Notes: a model not told the origin generated them from the letters alone. A stretch of DNA of 64,000 nt from Melastoma dodecandrum (GCA_029817715.1 JARUPY010000397.1:9052001-9116000), one strand, 5' to 3'; positions 12,228-26,800 are shown, numbered from the stretch's first letter. Numbers and translations: made by a program.

Positions 12228-15200
12228 TCAAGGGGAGCTTGCCCCTTGTTTCGCTTTCTGAACAAGTTCCTCCGTAGTAGTTCCGATGATTTCATTTGCA
12301 CGCTTCAGGCCAACACAGAAATATCTTCCAATTGAATCCTGCAAATTAAGATGAAAAATGAAATGATACATCAGAGAGCCCGGCCCCACAACCCCCCCCC
12401 CCCCCCCCCCCCCTAAAAAAAGAAATCACCCCACAGTAGCAGTAGAATGAAGTGTTTATTTTTTGCTAATTGAAAATTGCAAAACAAAAGACATTCATAA
12501 TTCTAGATTAGCATAAATATGACTGACAGTGCATCACAGGTATCCATCTGCCGAAATTATGAAGAGGAACTAACCAACTAAAAACTCATCAGTCTCAGCG
12601 ATAATAATGTGAAAGACATGCAAAAAACGTGGATATATTTACATTTGCATTAAAGATAATAAAGTAAACTTGTTTCCAAGCTGCACTAAGCTTAGAAAGT
12701 GCAGTCAAGAGCAGTCTCTTTGATGTACTAAGCTTGTTACCAACTCAAGCTGCAGCTTGTTTCTATCCAGGTATCACTTTGATGCATTTGGCCATTCAGA
12801 AGTACAAACTACCAACTCTGCCCCTAATAACCTCCAAGCAAAACAACAAAATGAAATTATAGCTCGGGCGTTCCACTTCAGAAAGACGAAGATATAGGAG
12901 GCCCGATAGTGTCATTGCCATGCATTCATTTCAAAGGGGAAAGAACAGAATTCCTGAAGGAAAAACACTTTCGGAGAAACACCCAAATTTTTGCAGTGAC
13001 AACGGTGCAATCCTGGTCATCGAGGCATGGCCCTTGCCCAACCACTTCAAAGGTTGTTTAACTTTATCAATCATGACTTAGAATGATACAGCTAACTAAA
13101 CATTGTACCAACCACCAAAATGGTATCGCTCAACTAAGCTTTCCCATTGTGCAAAGGAGCTACCTGATTAGTGAGACTAGGACAAGATCGACTTATGTGT
13201 ATGCGACCTTACCTTTACAACTAATTGAAATAGATTATTTCAGCATCAATAACAAGGTTCGTATTGTAATACACACACATCTCCATTGATATGGAAAACC
13301 AGAGTAGTTTAAGTCAGGTATTCTGCCCGAAAACTGAAAAAACGAAAGATGGAAGAACAGGAAGCACAAGGAAAGGAAAGAAAAACTGAGATATACATTG
13401 TTATTGATTGAGAAAATAGGTACACTCGATAGATTTTCAAAGCCAACTACATAAAGTCATTACCCACAAGAGCTAGAATTAAATGAACATAGATTTGTTT
13501 AATAAAAAGACCAACTGTACTGAAGATGGCACATTTCTAATTTAATATTTAGATAGCACGCTTACCCGAGAAACAATACCCAACTTCTCTAGCTTTTGAA
13601 CTGCATCATCAACATCAAAGTTACAGCTCTCACCAAACTCTTCCTTAATTAACTCCTCACACCGCAGATCCAGATCCTAACAACATGAAAGGCAGTATAT
13701 TATCTGTAAAATATGAATTACTCTGTGGCAAATCAGCCCATTTTTTAGCAACAAAAGATCCATACAGACAGATAAAAAACAACTCAGACCAGATCATACC
13801 TGTCTTGTAGCTTTTCCTTGTTCCATCAATATGAAGTATGATATTATTACCTCTTTCACCTGCATGGAAAGATCGTTGCAATAGAAGAGTTGTCTATGAA
13901 ATTTTCAACCATATTGATACCTCCTAGAAATAATCCAGGTAGGTCTCACAATTTTGTACCATATCAAAGAAAAAAAAAGAGATGGAACATACTTCTTGTT
14001 GAATTACATCATCACAAAGATGCAGGAGGGTGCCCTTTCCACTATCCAGTTGCTTGTCATACATAGACTGGGTAATTAAGTTCTGATATGTAGCCAAATT
14101 TGCCTGAAAACTGCACCGTGATCATTATTAGTCAATTTTCTTTCTGAGCTTAAATTGTTACAGAAAGGTTTCCCACTTAGAAACAAGTCAGTCATAGTAT
14201 CTTTAATGTTGATATACAAGATAATAAAACTACAATAAAAAATTTTGCAGCAGCATATGTCCTGTGGACTGCAATGAATGACAAGGTTATTTGTTCATTA
14301 TTTGTTTATATTTATCTAAGTATTCGAGTTAAAAAGGTGTATACCAAGAAAACCCTTTTGGCCGAAACTTATTGCACAAAAACTCTGAAAACATAACATA
14401 TTCAGGTACCGAACTTTCCAAAGAACCTTTGGACAACTACAAGATTTATCCATGAAAACTAAATGAGGTATATGATTTTGGCCTCATATTCAAATAAATT
14501 TATAGCCAAGTCCTTAATCCAGTTCCATTCAATAGCTTGCTTTTGAAGTACACTTGTCCCAACAAATCCTTTTTTGTGAAAAATAATGTTCCCCGCATTT
14601 AGTTTCTCGTGTCTGTTACACTCCAGGCGCAATTGATTGTTCATGACTGAATTAAGCTAAAATAGAGTGCCAAGCTGATAAGCTTTTAGAAATCAATCAA
14701 CTCAAACCCCTCCAGTCCTAGCTGCCTCCATCAACAAAACACAAAATCAAAATAAAAAAGAAAATGCATAAGGCATCCCCACCATAGCATGGGATAAATT
14801 GTTTCATTCACCTGTTTATTTTTCTGAATTTCGATCATTTAAAAATCCAATTAATTTAGTTGCAAAGAAAAAATCCATCAGTATTGTACAACTTACGTGA
14901 AGTATGTTTTTGCACAATAACCCACCACGGCAGAAAGGACAGCAAACATGACCCAAAAATCTGCTTTAGGCATGTCGAGTGAGCTGATTACAGTAACCTA
15001 GAGAACAGAAAAATCATTAATATCAAGAATGATCACAAAAAAATTAATAAGTTTCAAAATCCAATGGAATCAGTCAACTGATTGATACTAACCAGACCAA
15101 CTATGGCTGAGGCAAGAAACTTCACCCAGTCCATAGGGGTTAACCCAGGATTTTTCTTTTCAGGCTGCCAAAAGATCAGAAGAAACTACACAAGGTAAAA

Positions 15201-18200
15201 AACATCTACATCGACCAAAAAACTAAAAGAAAAGCAGGAAAACTACAACAAATGCAAAGAAGGCTCACGAGAACTATCTCCATATCTGCCATAGGAATGT
15301 TTTTGAAATGCTTTACATATATTCCTCGCTCTGTATCTGAATTAGCACGCCTGGTACACATACAATTGTCTTGGATTAGTCAAAGAAAGCCAAATGCTGG
15401 GTATTAAAAAGGTCAGACAGTACTGGAAGCCCACAAGTTTGCCAACATTTTCCCTGAATAAATTACAATGGTACAAGCCATCATGATATCATCCTTCAAT
15501 GAATATCCACAATGTTTCCGAAAGACAATGTAGAGGTAATTGAAAAAGAAAGAAAAATAAATGAGTGGAAAGAAAAAATAATACCTATAAACAACGATTA
15601 TCCTGTCAAATGTAGGTTCTTGGATTGTAATCTTGCTAATAAGGTTTCCGAAACTGCATACCAAATACTCATGTCAGAAAGATGTTCATATTTATGTGTA
15701 CAATCATGAACAAACTGCTCCAGCTTCTTATTTACCATAAAATTTTTCCATAAAGGACAAATGGATGTAATTTTACCATATAATATTTCAATCTCCTCCA
15801 CATGGAAATTGTGTAAAATGCACTCCTAAAATGGAAAATCATCCTAGACAAGCATCTGATTAGTGATGAATCTAACATCACGACTGAGGGACATTCCTAT
15901 ATTTTATATAAGAAAGGTCTTTAAGTATATCATTCTCATAAAGAAAGAGCCCAAGTAAATATCGAAAGTTAACATAAGTTGTAAGAAATGATGAATTGAA
16001 AACTCGACCTACTATTTTCAATCTATACTGCCAGTGAAAAGAGCTGAACCACTTACTTTCCACAAGAAGATTCTTTTTAACAAGGTTTGGAAAAAAGTAA
16101 CTCATTAATATTCAATGGGATCAAGGTTTGACATAAATTAAAAGTACGCATTTTGATTCATGTTAAAACATTTTTTTCTTAGAGAAGAAAAAAGACACCT
16201 GAGCTGCATATTCTGAATCCGGATACGCTCAACAACTAGATCATCGAGATCATCTTGTCCTTCCATTACAATGTCGTCTTCCTTTTTTGGGTCTTTCTTG
16301 TGATATCGATTTCTCCACCCAGGTAGAATCTTTTCTATCCTGTAAACAACTAAATTGAGTTAAGGAGACAGAGACATCACAAAATTAGGAATAACTTGTA
16401 TAATCTACAATTTTATAGATTAATATCATGAAGTGATCTCCCATGGAAATTGATATAATCTATCATCACTTCTAGGGATAGTTTTTAAAAGAGAATCTCA
16501 CCTTGTTGCTCTCAAAAAATAGGCCCATATACGTGCAATAATCACGTCAACCTTCTCCATGAAGAAGTAATCTGTGGTTCGATCAATTCCAATGCCACGC
16601 CTGAAAATAACATACTTGAAAGCAAAGGAAAAAGGTCATTTAGACAATGACAGGATTTAGCAGATTCCATCATAAACCAGGAAATAAGTACTGATTTGAA
16701 TATATTACTGAATACAATAGACGTGTTGAAGAATATCTCCGAAACAACAATAAAAGCCCAAAAGCCAGTAACCTCATAGTGGTGGTCTTTTACATGCATG
16801 GTGACAAAGTCGTGTCCCAGGAGCAACTTAACTAAGACCCAACAGGTGAGATTTTTTTTTTTTTTTAGAAAAAAGAAAAGAGGAAACAAAGAAAAATATA
16901 ATGATCAAAACAGTGTTGGGAAGAGTTCCAACTGTCCCTTTTCATCCAAATTCCACTAACTCAACTGTCTCCATGACCATCCCATAAAATAATGCAGACA
17001 GAATAAAACTAAATTAGCTGATAACAGCAAACCCAATCGTCTTCAATTACCTTATCAGCAAAATGAGGAAGATGTTCTTGGGGATGCTCCATAAAATATC
17101 TTTTAAGAAGCTTTTTGTCTAGCTGCAAACAGAAAATAATGGGATACAGGATTACATATGAAGTCATTATGTCTGAAGAAGCAAATAATAAATTATGGTG
17201 CAGTTTTCAAAGCTTGTATTAAAAAGCAAAACATATGGTAATAAAATAATAGCATCAAGTCAAATTAACAGCTCTTTGTTTTTAATTAAGATTTTTCTAC
17301 TAAACTGCCTAATTGATAAATAAATAATTCATATGGGAAGGTAAGTCACATCATAGTTAAATTTATAACAATATATCATGCGTGTGTACTGGTTTAAGTA
17401 ACTTTGTACACCTTGAACTCATCAACGGTAATGGGAAGATTAAGCAGATATTGGCCAGAAAGAGCAACTTCATTCTCATCATCTGTGGTTAACTTGAAAT
17501 TGCTCTTGTCCATAATCTGCAAAAAAGACGAAGTGGTCCAGTAAAGTGAACTTCAATGTAAAATTAAAGACGAAGGGTATGGTTACAATAAAAGTTCCTC
17601 CAATAAATATAAAACATAATGATCCACAAAGTTGCTTCGCAAAGGGACTGATATCCAAGCCCCAACCAGGAGGCTATCCCCATGGTACCAAGTTTTTGAA
17701 GCTATCCCTCTTTGTCCCATATAGAGGTTCCATAGCGGGTCTTATCTGCATGTGTCAAAGTCTTTTTACCAAGTTTGTCTTTCATTTTCAATGGACACTA
17801 ACACAAAATTCTCTCAAATATATTAATTTTCAATCCTATTCTTATAGGTAGCTTTGCACATTGTATGAGAACTCCCATATTTTAAACTCTACTTTTTGTT
17901 GATCTATGTAATTTGCTGCCCACCATTTACTGGTTTAAGACATGGTTAATCTAAATAATTTTTTTCCTTTTGTGATCAAAGTGAATGGAAACGATAGAAC
18001 AAGGAATGCATTTTAAATAAAAAAGCACCTACAAGGACAGCTTGATTTATGGAACTTCTTATTTAAGTGTGATTAAGGAGAAATTGAAGTCAGAATAATT
18101 CAACAGTACTTTACAATATCATTGAAATTCTGACGCACTTCTAAGGTTCAAAACACCCACTTGAATGATGTCTTATCCTTGTCCACACCACCTTTTTGAA

Positions 18201-19867
18201 GGCATCGACATGCAACAATAAAAATCACCTTCCTTTTTCTTAAAATGCAAACTGAAATTTGCATTTCCCAGAGTTAATCACAAACTGCTAGTTAAAAGTA
18301 GAACTAATGGCATCTTAACCTTTTTTCCATTTCAGATTACTATCGTAATGCCATCATAGCGATTCTCTCAGTTATGCTCATGTGTTTGTTCATGTAAAGA
18401 CTACATTAGGTGTGTTCATTGAATGTATTGATACAACCAAATGTTTCATTATATGACATATTTTATCCCTCCCTTGCACAAAGGCAATTGGCATTTCATC
18501 CTTCTTGTAGCTGAGACAGGGATGAATCGTTTTAATGATTGTCACCTGTACCTATTTGTTTGCAACATTAGTTTAATGATCATAATGCAGAGAAGAAATA
18601 TCAGCTCTAATTTAGAAGCACATTAACAAAAATTGCTATATATATAATGCAAATAGATACTTTTGACAATTTGACGGCTCAAATTAATGATCATTAGAAA
18701 CATAAAGTTTACTAGCATCAACATAATAACAAGTTATATGCAAACATCCAATTAATTTATGAAAATATGAAATCGTCTTCTGCCTTTTCCACAATGTTCC
18801 GCTTTCATCTATCAGGCCGGGTCAAGTAACCTTAGCATGCTCTCAACTAGTGTGTATTAAATGAAGGTACCATCGTCATGGATATTTTTACAAAGAGGTT
18901 ATTTTCATGTCTCAAGCTCGACACCGGGTTGTTAAAAATAACTTCAACATTAAGTTAAGACTCATCCTCATATCCCAAAATCAAGAACTATGGAGACACA
19001 AGAGAGCAAAGCGGCTGAATATGCTATCGACACAACATTTTACGGATAAAAAGGGAAAATCAGATCTGTAAGGGGGACAAGTCATGAAGCAACCAAAGGA
19101 AAAGCAATAGGATTATCCCATTGACCTGCAAACTATCTCCTATATTGCCTATTGCAACATCAATAGAGAAGCAGCAATCTAATGCGTTGGATACTAATAC
19201 GCAAAAGCAAACCTAAAAGATTTCTCCCGGTCCCATGAACATGAAAGCAACTGTAGAATCCGAGCAGGGAATGATTCAGAATAGCATCAACCAGGCGAGC
19301 AGTTAGCCTATCAAAAACTCTTATTCCCACCAAGCAATTGGCGCTCCTGCCAAAATAAATGATGAGAAAATTTCACCTGAAATAAGTAAGAAAGGAAATT
19401 TTGCTCAAGCACGTCTATCTCTTCAGGGGAAAGTTTCTGCTGCTTCAATTTCTGAGCTCCATGAACAGGGTCGAAAAGAGAGTACAGTTGCTGCAGAAGA
19501 ACACAATACAATATCAACAGAATGCAACTGATAGGTAGATGAGATCCTTTGTGCTTTACCATTAAATCCTCGAACTGCAGGAGATACCAAGCTCGAATTG
19601 TATACTCGACCCTTTTGCACAGCTTTACGAACTCTGAACGATCGTTGTTATGCTCTGCACATCCCCGATAAACAGAACAAAAAGAAGAAAACGCCTTTTA
19701 ATTCCAAAAACCGACGATGCCCAGACAGAAACTAAGTCGAATCGAATCAAACCTATGAGATTGGCGAGGGTCATGATGAGCTTGGGCTTGAGAATTGGTA
19801 TGACCGATTCGCGCTCCAACCGGATCACCTCCTTTTTCTTCCTCTTGTCATTCTCAGCCATTTCCAT
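12228..19867 (-). CDS. DUF3754 (TMEM143-like) membrane protein, 15 exons
   Basis: The only intact host gene here. Coding exons in order: 19753-19867, 19560-19654, 19377-19490, 17412-17516, 17051-17122, 16502-16614, 16199-16339, 15585-15653, 15269-15350, 15093-15164, 14897-14997, 13993-14110, 13800-13859, 13566-13676, 12228-12338. All introns are GT-AG; the exons sum to 1479 bases, 492 codons plus stop, without a stop in frame. Landmarks: [17 protein letters not shown] near the N-terminus, [70 protein letters not shown], then two likely membrane helices at about residues 317-333 and 340-358, [18 protein letters not shown], and a C-terminus [20 protein letters not shown]. The order and spacing match the Arabidopsis DUF3754 protein as I remember it. 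Its biochemical role is unknown; some databases label it aminopeptidase, but I see no peptidase motif. A second ATG lies two codons downstream. Intron 3 is the longest (1.86 kb). Confidence 0.93.
12392..12413 (+). repeat. Poly-C tract (22 bases) in the last intron
   Basis: An uninterrupted run of 22 C residues lies in intron 14 of the DUF3754 gene, 54 bases beyond the final exon's acceptor. Such runs are length-unstable and hard to sequence, so its true length is uncertain. Confidence 0.85.
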
Positions 19868-20015
19868 AGGTTACCGCTTGTCAGGAGAGCCTTGATTCTC
19901 TTTTAAGAAGAATTGGAGAGTTATTTGTTTGGATGCTTTGCCCGAGTCGGAAGCCAAAGATCTGACAGCAGTTTCGGGAAACTAATGAGCAGCAGGGAAG
20001 AAGCCATTGTCCCAC
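19868..20015 (-). promoter_or_regulatory. 5' flank of the DUF3754 gene
   Basis: This 148-base interval between the start codon and the inverted-repeat element at 20016-20657 must contain the 5' untranslated region and at least part of the core promoter. I see no clear TATA box in it. The rest of the promoter would therefore lie in the transposon-like element. Confidence 0.45.
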
Positions 20016-20657
20016 CGGACATTAATTTCGATTTCCTAAAAAAATGCAAAATTAGTAATAATAGTGTACTAAACAAAGTAAAATTAGTCATTGTCATATT
20101 TTTTTTACTGGGCCAATGGGCAATGTATAATTGATTTTTTACTAATTTTTTTTTTATTAATGCAATAGGCTTAGTAAATTGTGAGAAAAACGATCAGCGA
20201 TAAACTTACTATTTTTGCATGACACATATAAGATTTACTAAAAATTCTAGTAAAATGTATAAAATATGATTTAGTAAAAGCCCGATGGACTTAGTAAATT
20301 ATAAAAGGATTAAATAGTGATAGGCTTAGACATTTGTATTATATGATTTACTAAATATATTAGTAACTTACTATAAGGTACGATACAAAAGTAACAAGCG
20401 CATGATTGTTCATTCATCTCACAATTTACTAATTTTATTAATTACTAAAAAAAATTTAGTAAATTTCATTATTTAGTAAATTACTAATAAATTAATGTAC
20501 ATCACATTTTACTACTGTATAAACGTAGTATAATACATAAATAGTGTATTAAGCCCATCAACCCAGTACAAAAAAATAACATGATGACTAATTTTAGTCT
20601 ATTTTTTGCATTATTACTAATTTCGCCCTTTTTTAGAAAATCGCACTTAATGTCCCG
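20016..20657. mobile_element. MITE-like element with ~105-base terminal inverted repeats
   Basis: The left end (20016-20121) and the reverse complement of the right end (20553-20657) align along their whole length. Shared blocks include GGACATTAA, GATTT(C/T)CTAAAAAA, AAATTAGTAATAAT, AAAATTAGTCAT, a T run and ACTGGG..GATGGGC-type ends, with scattered mismatches and small indels. The AT-rich centre (20122-20552) repeats TTTACTAA/TTAGTAAA and has no ORF. Size, structure and lack of coding capacity fit a miniature inverted-repeat transposable element, possibly Mutator-type given the long repeats. I could not identify a confident target duplication. Confidence 0.72.
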
Positions 20658-20819
20658 TGCAAGGGAAAATAGCTACTTCCGGTGCACTAGTGGTAATAAT
20701 CACGGGAGTGAAACGACAACCCACGGCCCCTATATGTCGTCACACTCGCTCTTAAGCACGACTAGCCTTATAACCACACAACAGAAGCCTTTTTGTTTTC
20801 TTATCTAGTGTTCTCTCGA

Positions 20820-23800
20820 GCCCGAATCGTTCCAAACCATTTGAAAACATTAGTTATTCGTCCGAGGATCCAGATTCGGGTCATTTTCTTCGCAACGAAT
20901 TCAAAATGCCAAAGGGAAAGTCAGCTCACAACTTACGTAAAGTTTTGCATCTACAATGCGCAGGACTTTCATTCTTCCGAACCGATGCTTTCGGAAGCCT
21001 AAACGAACCCTAATCATTCCAAAGCATTTAAAAACATTAGTTATTCGTTTGAGCATCCAGATTCGGGTCAATTTCTTTGCAACGAATTCAAGATGGCAAA
21101 GGGAAAATCAACTCCAAACTCACGCAAAGTTCAGCATCCAGAATGCGCAGAACTTTCGTTCTTCCGAACTTGCATATTTGGAATCCTAAACGAACTCTTA
21201 AAGTTACAAACCATTTATAAACATTAGTTATTCGTCCCAAGATCCATATTCAGGACAATTTCTTAGGAACAAATTCAAGATGTCAAAGGGAAAGATCGCT
21301 TACAACGTACTCAAAGTTGTGCATCCAGAATGTGCAGAAGTATTGTTCTTCCGAACTTGCTTTTTCGAAAGCCTAAACGAACCCGAATTTTTCCAAGCTA
21401 TTTAGAAACAATAGTTGTTCGTCCGAGGAACCAGATTCGGATGAATTACTTCAAAATGACTTCACGATGGCAATGGGAAAGGTCGTAGATAACTTACCAA
21501 ATGTTGTGCGTCCAGAATGCGCAAAACTTTCGTTCTTCCGAACTTGCGTTTTCGGACATGAATCGTTAAAAAAACATTTCGAAGCATTAGTTATTTATCC
21601 GAGGATCCAGACTCGGGCCACAAGATTGCAAAGGGAAAGCCTGCGCACAACTTACCCAAAGTTGTGCATTCAGAATTCGCAAAACTTTCGTTCTTCCGAA
21701 CTTGTATTTTCGGAAGCCTAAATGAACCCGAAAAGATCCAACCATTTAAAAACATTAGTTATTTGTTCTAGGATCCAGATTCGGGTCAATTTCTTGGCAC
21801 GAATTCAAGATGGCAAAGACAAAGCCCGCTCACAACTTACGCAAAGTTGTGCATCCAAAATACGCAGCACCTTTGTTCTTCCGAACTTGCGTTTTCGAAA
21901 GCTTTAGCGAACCCGAATCGTTCTAAACCATTTGTAAACATTAGTTATTCGTCCGAGGATCCAGATTCCGGCTAATTTCTTCGCAAACAATTCAAGAAGG
22001 CTAGGGGAAAGCCCGCTCACAACTTACTCAAAGTTGTGAATCCGGAATGCGCAGAACCTTCGTTCTTCCGATCTTGCGTATTTGGAAACCTAAACGGACC
22101 CGAATCGTTCCAAACAATTTGGAAACATTAATTATTCGTAGGAGGATCCATATTCGGGTCGATTTCTCTGCAACGAGCTCATGATTGCAAAGGGAAGCCC
22201 GCACACAACTAACGCAAATTTGTGCATACAGAATGCACAAAACTTTCGTTCGTCCGAACTTGCGTTTTCGAAAGTCTAAAAGAACACGAACCTTTCCAAA
22301 CTATATAGAAACATTTGTTATCCGTCCAAGGATCTAGATTTAGGCCAATTTCTCAGCAACGAATTTAAGATGGCAAAGGCGAAGCCCGCTCTCAACTCAC
22401 GCAAAGTTGTACATCCAGAATTCGCATAACTTTCGTTCTTTCGAACTTGCGTTTTGAAAATCCTAAATGAACACGAATCGCTCCAAAACCATATAAAAAG
22501 ATTAATTATTCGTCCGAGGATCCAGATTCGGGTCAATTTCTTCGCAACGAATTCAAGATGGGAAAGGGAAAGCCTGCTCACAACTTAAGCAAAGTTGTGC
22601 ATCCAGAATGTGCAGAACTATTATTTTTTTCAAACTTGCATTTTTGGAAGTTTAAATGAAATTGAATAATTCCAAATCATTTGGAAAGATTAGTTATTCG
22701 TCTAAGGATACAGATTTTGTCAGTTTCTTCGCAACGAATTCGAGATGGCAAAGGGAAACCCGCTCACATCCTACCCAAAATAGTGCATCCATAATGCACA
22801 GAACGTTCGTTTTACCGAACTTGCATTTTTGGAAGCCTAAATGAACCCGAACAGTTTCAAACCATATAGTACATTAGTTATTCGACCCAAGACCTAGATT
22901 CGGTGGAATTTCTTCGCAACTAAGTCAAAATGGCTACGAGAAAGCCCAGTGACAACTTACGTAAAGTTGTGCATCCACAATTCGCATAAATTTTGTTCTT
23001 CCGAACTTGTGTTTTTGGAACCCTAAACGAACCCGAATAATTCCAAACGATATAAACATTAGTTATTTGTCTGAGGATTGAGATTCGGTTCAATTTCTTC
23101 TTAACGAATTCAAGATGGTAAAGGGAAAGCCCGCTCACAACTTATACAAAGTTCTGCATCTAGAATGCATAGAACTTTCGTTATTTTGAACATGCATTTT
23201 CACAAGCCGAAACGAATCCGAATCGTTTCAAACCATAGAGAAACACTAGTTCTTATTTATAGCATCCAGACTCGGGTCAATTTCTTTGCAACGAATTCTA
23301 GATGGCCAAGGGAAAGCCCGCTCACAACTTAAGCAAAGTTGTGCATCCAGAATGTGCAAAACTTTCGTTCTTCCTTACATGTGTTTTCGGAAACTTAAAC
23401 AAACCCGAATTATTCCAAACCATCTGGAAACAGTCGTAATTCGTCAGAGGATCCCAATTCGGGTCAATTTCTTCGCAACGAATTCAAGATGGCAAAGGGA
23501 AAGCCCGCTCACAACTTACGGAAAGTTGTGCATCCATGATACGCAGAAATTACGTTAGATAGAACTTGCATTTTCAGAAGCCTAAAAGAGCCCGAATCGT
23601 TCCAAACCATCTAGAAACATTAGTTATTCGTCTGAAGATCGAGATTCGGGTAAATTTATTCGAAAGAATTCCAGATGGCAAAGGGAAAGCCCACTCACAA
23701 CTAACGCAAAGTTGTGCATCCATAATACGCAGAACTTACGTTAGATGAACTTGTATTTTCAGAAGCCTAAACAAACCCGAATAATTCCAAACCATATAGA

Positions 23801-26800
23801 AACATTAGTTGTTCGTCCAAGGAGCCAGATTCGGGTCAATTTCTTCGCAACGAATTCAAGATGGCAAAGGGAAAGCCCTCTCACAACTTACGCAAATTTT
23901 TGCATCCAGAATGCGCAGAACTTCCATTATTCTGAACGCTCATTTTCACAAGCCTAAACGAACCATAATCGTTCCAAACAATATAGAAGAACTAGTTATT
24001 CGTTCGAGCATCCAGATTCTAGTCAATTTCTTCGCAACGAATTCAAGATGGCTAATGAAAAGCCTGCTCACAACTTACGCTAAGTTGTGCATCTAAAATA
24101 CACAGAACGTTTGTTATTCCGAACTTACGTGTTCGGAAGCCTAAACGAACTCGAATCGTTCCAAACCATTTGAAAATAAGAGTTATTCATCCGAATATCC
24201 AGAATCGGGTCAATTTCTTTGCAACGAATTCAAGATGGCAAAGGGAAAGCTCGCCAACAACTCACATAAAGTTGTATATCCAGAATTCGCAGAACTTTTG
24301 TTTTTCCGAATTTGCTTTTTCAGAAGCTTAAATGAACTTGAAACGTTCCAAACCATATAGAAACATTAGTTATTCATCCGAAGATCGAGATTTAGGTCAA
24401 TTCTTCCCGACGAATTATGGCAAAGGGAATGCCAAGTTGTGCAAAGTTGTGCACCCAGAATGCGTATAACTTCCATTATTCTGAACGTGCATTTTCACAA
24501 GCCGAGATGAACCCGAATCGTTCCAAACCATAAAGAAGCACTAGTTATTCGTCCGAGGATCCATGTTTGGGTCAATTTCTTCGCAATGAATTCAAGATGG
24601 CTATGGAAAAGCCCGCTCACAACTGACGCAATCTTGTGCATCCAGAATGCGCATAATTTTCATTATTCTGAACGTGCATTTTCACAAGCCTAAACGAACC
24701 CAAATCGTTGTAAACCATACAGAAGCACTAGTTATTCATCCGAGGATCCAGATTCAGGTCAATTTCTTCGCAACGAATTCTAGATGCGAAAAGGAAAGCC
24801 CACTGACAACGTACGCAAAGTTGTGCATCCCGAATCGTAGAACTGTCATTCCTCCGAACTTGCATTGTCGGAAGCCTAAACGAACCTGAATCGTTTCAAA
24901 CCATTTCGAACCATTAGTTATTCGTCCGAGGATCTAGATTTGGGTCAATTTCTTCGCAACGAATTCGAGATGGTGCTCTCTCGCAACTTACAAAAAGTAG
25001 TGCATCCGCAATACGCTGAAATTTCGTAATACCGAACTTGCATATTCAGAAGCCTAAACGAACCTTCTAACCCAAATAGAAACATTAGTTATTCGTCCGT
25101 GGATCCAGATTCGGGTCAATTTCTTTGCAACGAATTCAAGAAAGCAAAGGAAAAGCCCGCTCACAACTTATGCAAAGCTGTGCAAAGCTCGCTCACAACT
25201 TACGCAAAGTTGAGCATCCAGAATGCGAAGTACTTTCATTCTTCCGAACGTGCGTTTTTGGAACCTAAATGAACCGAAAAAGTTCCAAACCATTTAGAAA
25301 CATTAGTTATTCATCCGAGGATCCAGATTTAGGCCAATTTCTTTGCAACGAATTTAAGATGGCTAAGGGAAATCCCGCTCACATCTTACATAAAGTTGTA
25401 CATCCAAAGTGGGCAGAACTTTCGTTCTTCCGAACTTGCGTTATTCCGAACTTGCGTTTTGGGATGCCTAAACTAACCCGAATCGTTCCAAACCATTTGT
25501 AAACATTAGTTATTCATTCGAGGATCCAAATAGGGTCAATTTCTTTGCAACGAATTCAAGGTGCCAAATAGGACCATCGACGCACCGTCGACTATTGCTG
25601 TCAGCTTGCTTATCATCGTCTAACTTTCATTTCAGTGAAACCAAGCGATCCATCGAAGCCAGCCTAGTCGAAGTAAGACTAGTCGGTGAACAAGCAACCC
25701 TACATTGAAGACGCATTGAATTCCAAGACCACTAATGCCTCCACTACCTTGCATTTAGTTGCATTTATTTCCAATAAACCATGATGGCTAGCATTTAGAT
25801 GGTTGTTGTTTGCATTTAATTCCTTTTCTTCCCAAGGCCACTATATAAGGTGCCTTTATAATTCATATGAGGCAACTTTTGATTATCGGATTATAAACCC
25901 AGAAATAGACTTTTGTCTTTCTATCCGGAGTGTGGAATCTCCTTCAACCTCTGGATTCCAAGTGTAGATTAAGTTGACGTTCAATCAGTGGTGGTTGTTC
26001 TCAACCTACCCTTCATCTATCCCCGGTTTTATTCCTATTTCCAGCCGCACCCCTAAACACAACCTTCTGTTCATAGCCCACGTCACTCCATTCCGCATCT
26101 TTAGTAACGTCTCTCATCCCTTTTGGTATTGGAATCATCTATTACTTGTCGTCCCCGTATCACAAATAGAAAACCTGGTCACAACTTATGCAAAGTTGTG
26201 CATACAGAATGCACATAACTTTGTTCTTCGGAACATGCGTTTTCGGAAGCCTAAACAAACCGGAAATGTTCCAAACCATTTAGAAGCATTAGTTATTCGT
26301 CCCAGGATCCAGATTCCGGTCAATTTCTTGGTAACGAATTCAAGATGGCAAGGGGAAAAACCCGCTCACAACGTACGCCAAGTTGTGCATGTGCAGAACT
26401 TTCGTTATTCTGAACGTGCATTTTCGCAAGACTAAACGAACCCGTGTCGTTCCAAACCATATCGAAACACTAGTTATTCGTCCGAGGATCTAGATTCGGG
26501 TCAATTTCTTCACAACGAATTCTAGATGGCGAAGGGAAAGCCCGCACACAGCATACATAATGTTGTACATATAGAAAGCGCAAAACTTTCATTCTTCCGA
26601 ACTTGAGCTTTCGGAAGCCTAGAGGAACACAAATAGTTCCAAACCATATAGAAAAATTAGATATTAGTCCGAGGATCGAGAATCGGGCCAATTTCTTTGC
26701 AATGAATTCTAGATGGCAATGGAAAGCTCGCTCACAACTTACACAAAGTTGTGCATCCATAATGCGCAGAACATTCGTTCTTCCAAACTCGCATTTTCAG

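Noticed and set aside
12228..19867. Aminopeptidase function for the DUF3754 gene
   Set aside because: The label occurs in some databases, but I see no metal-binding or catalytic peptidase motif in the translated exons.
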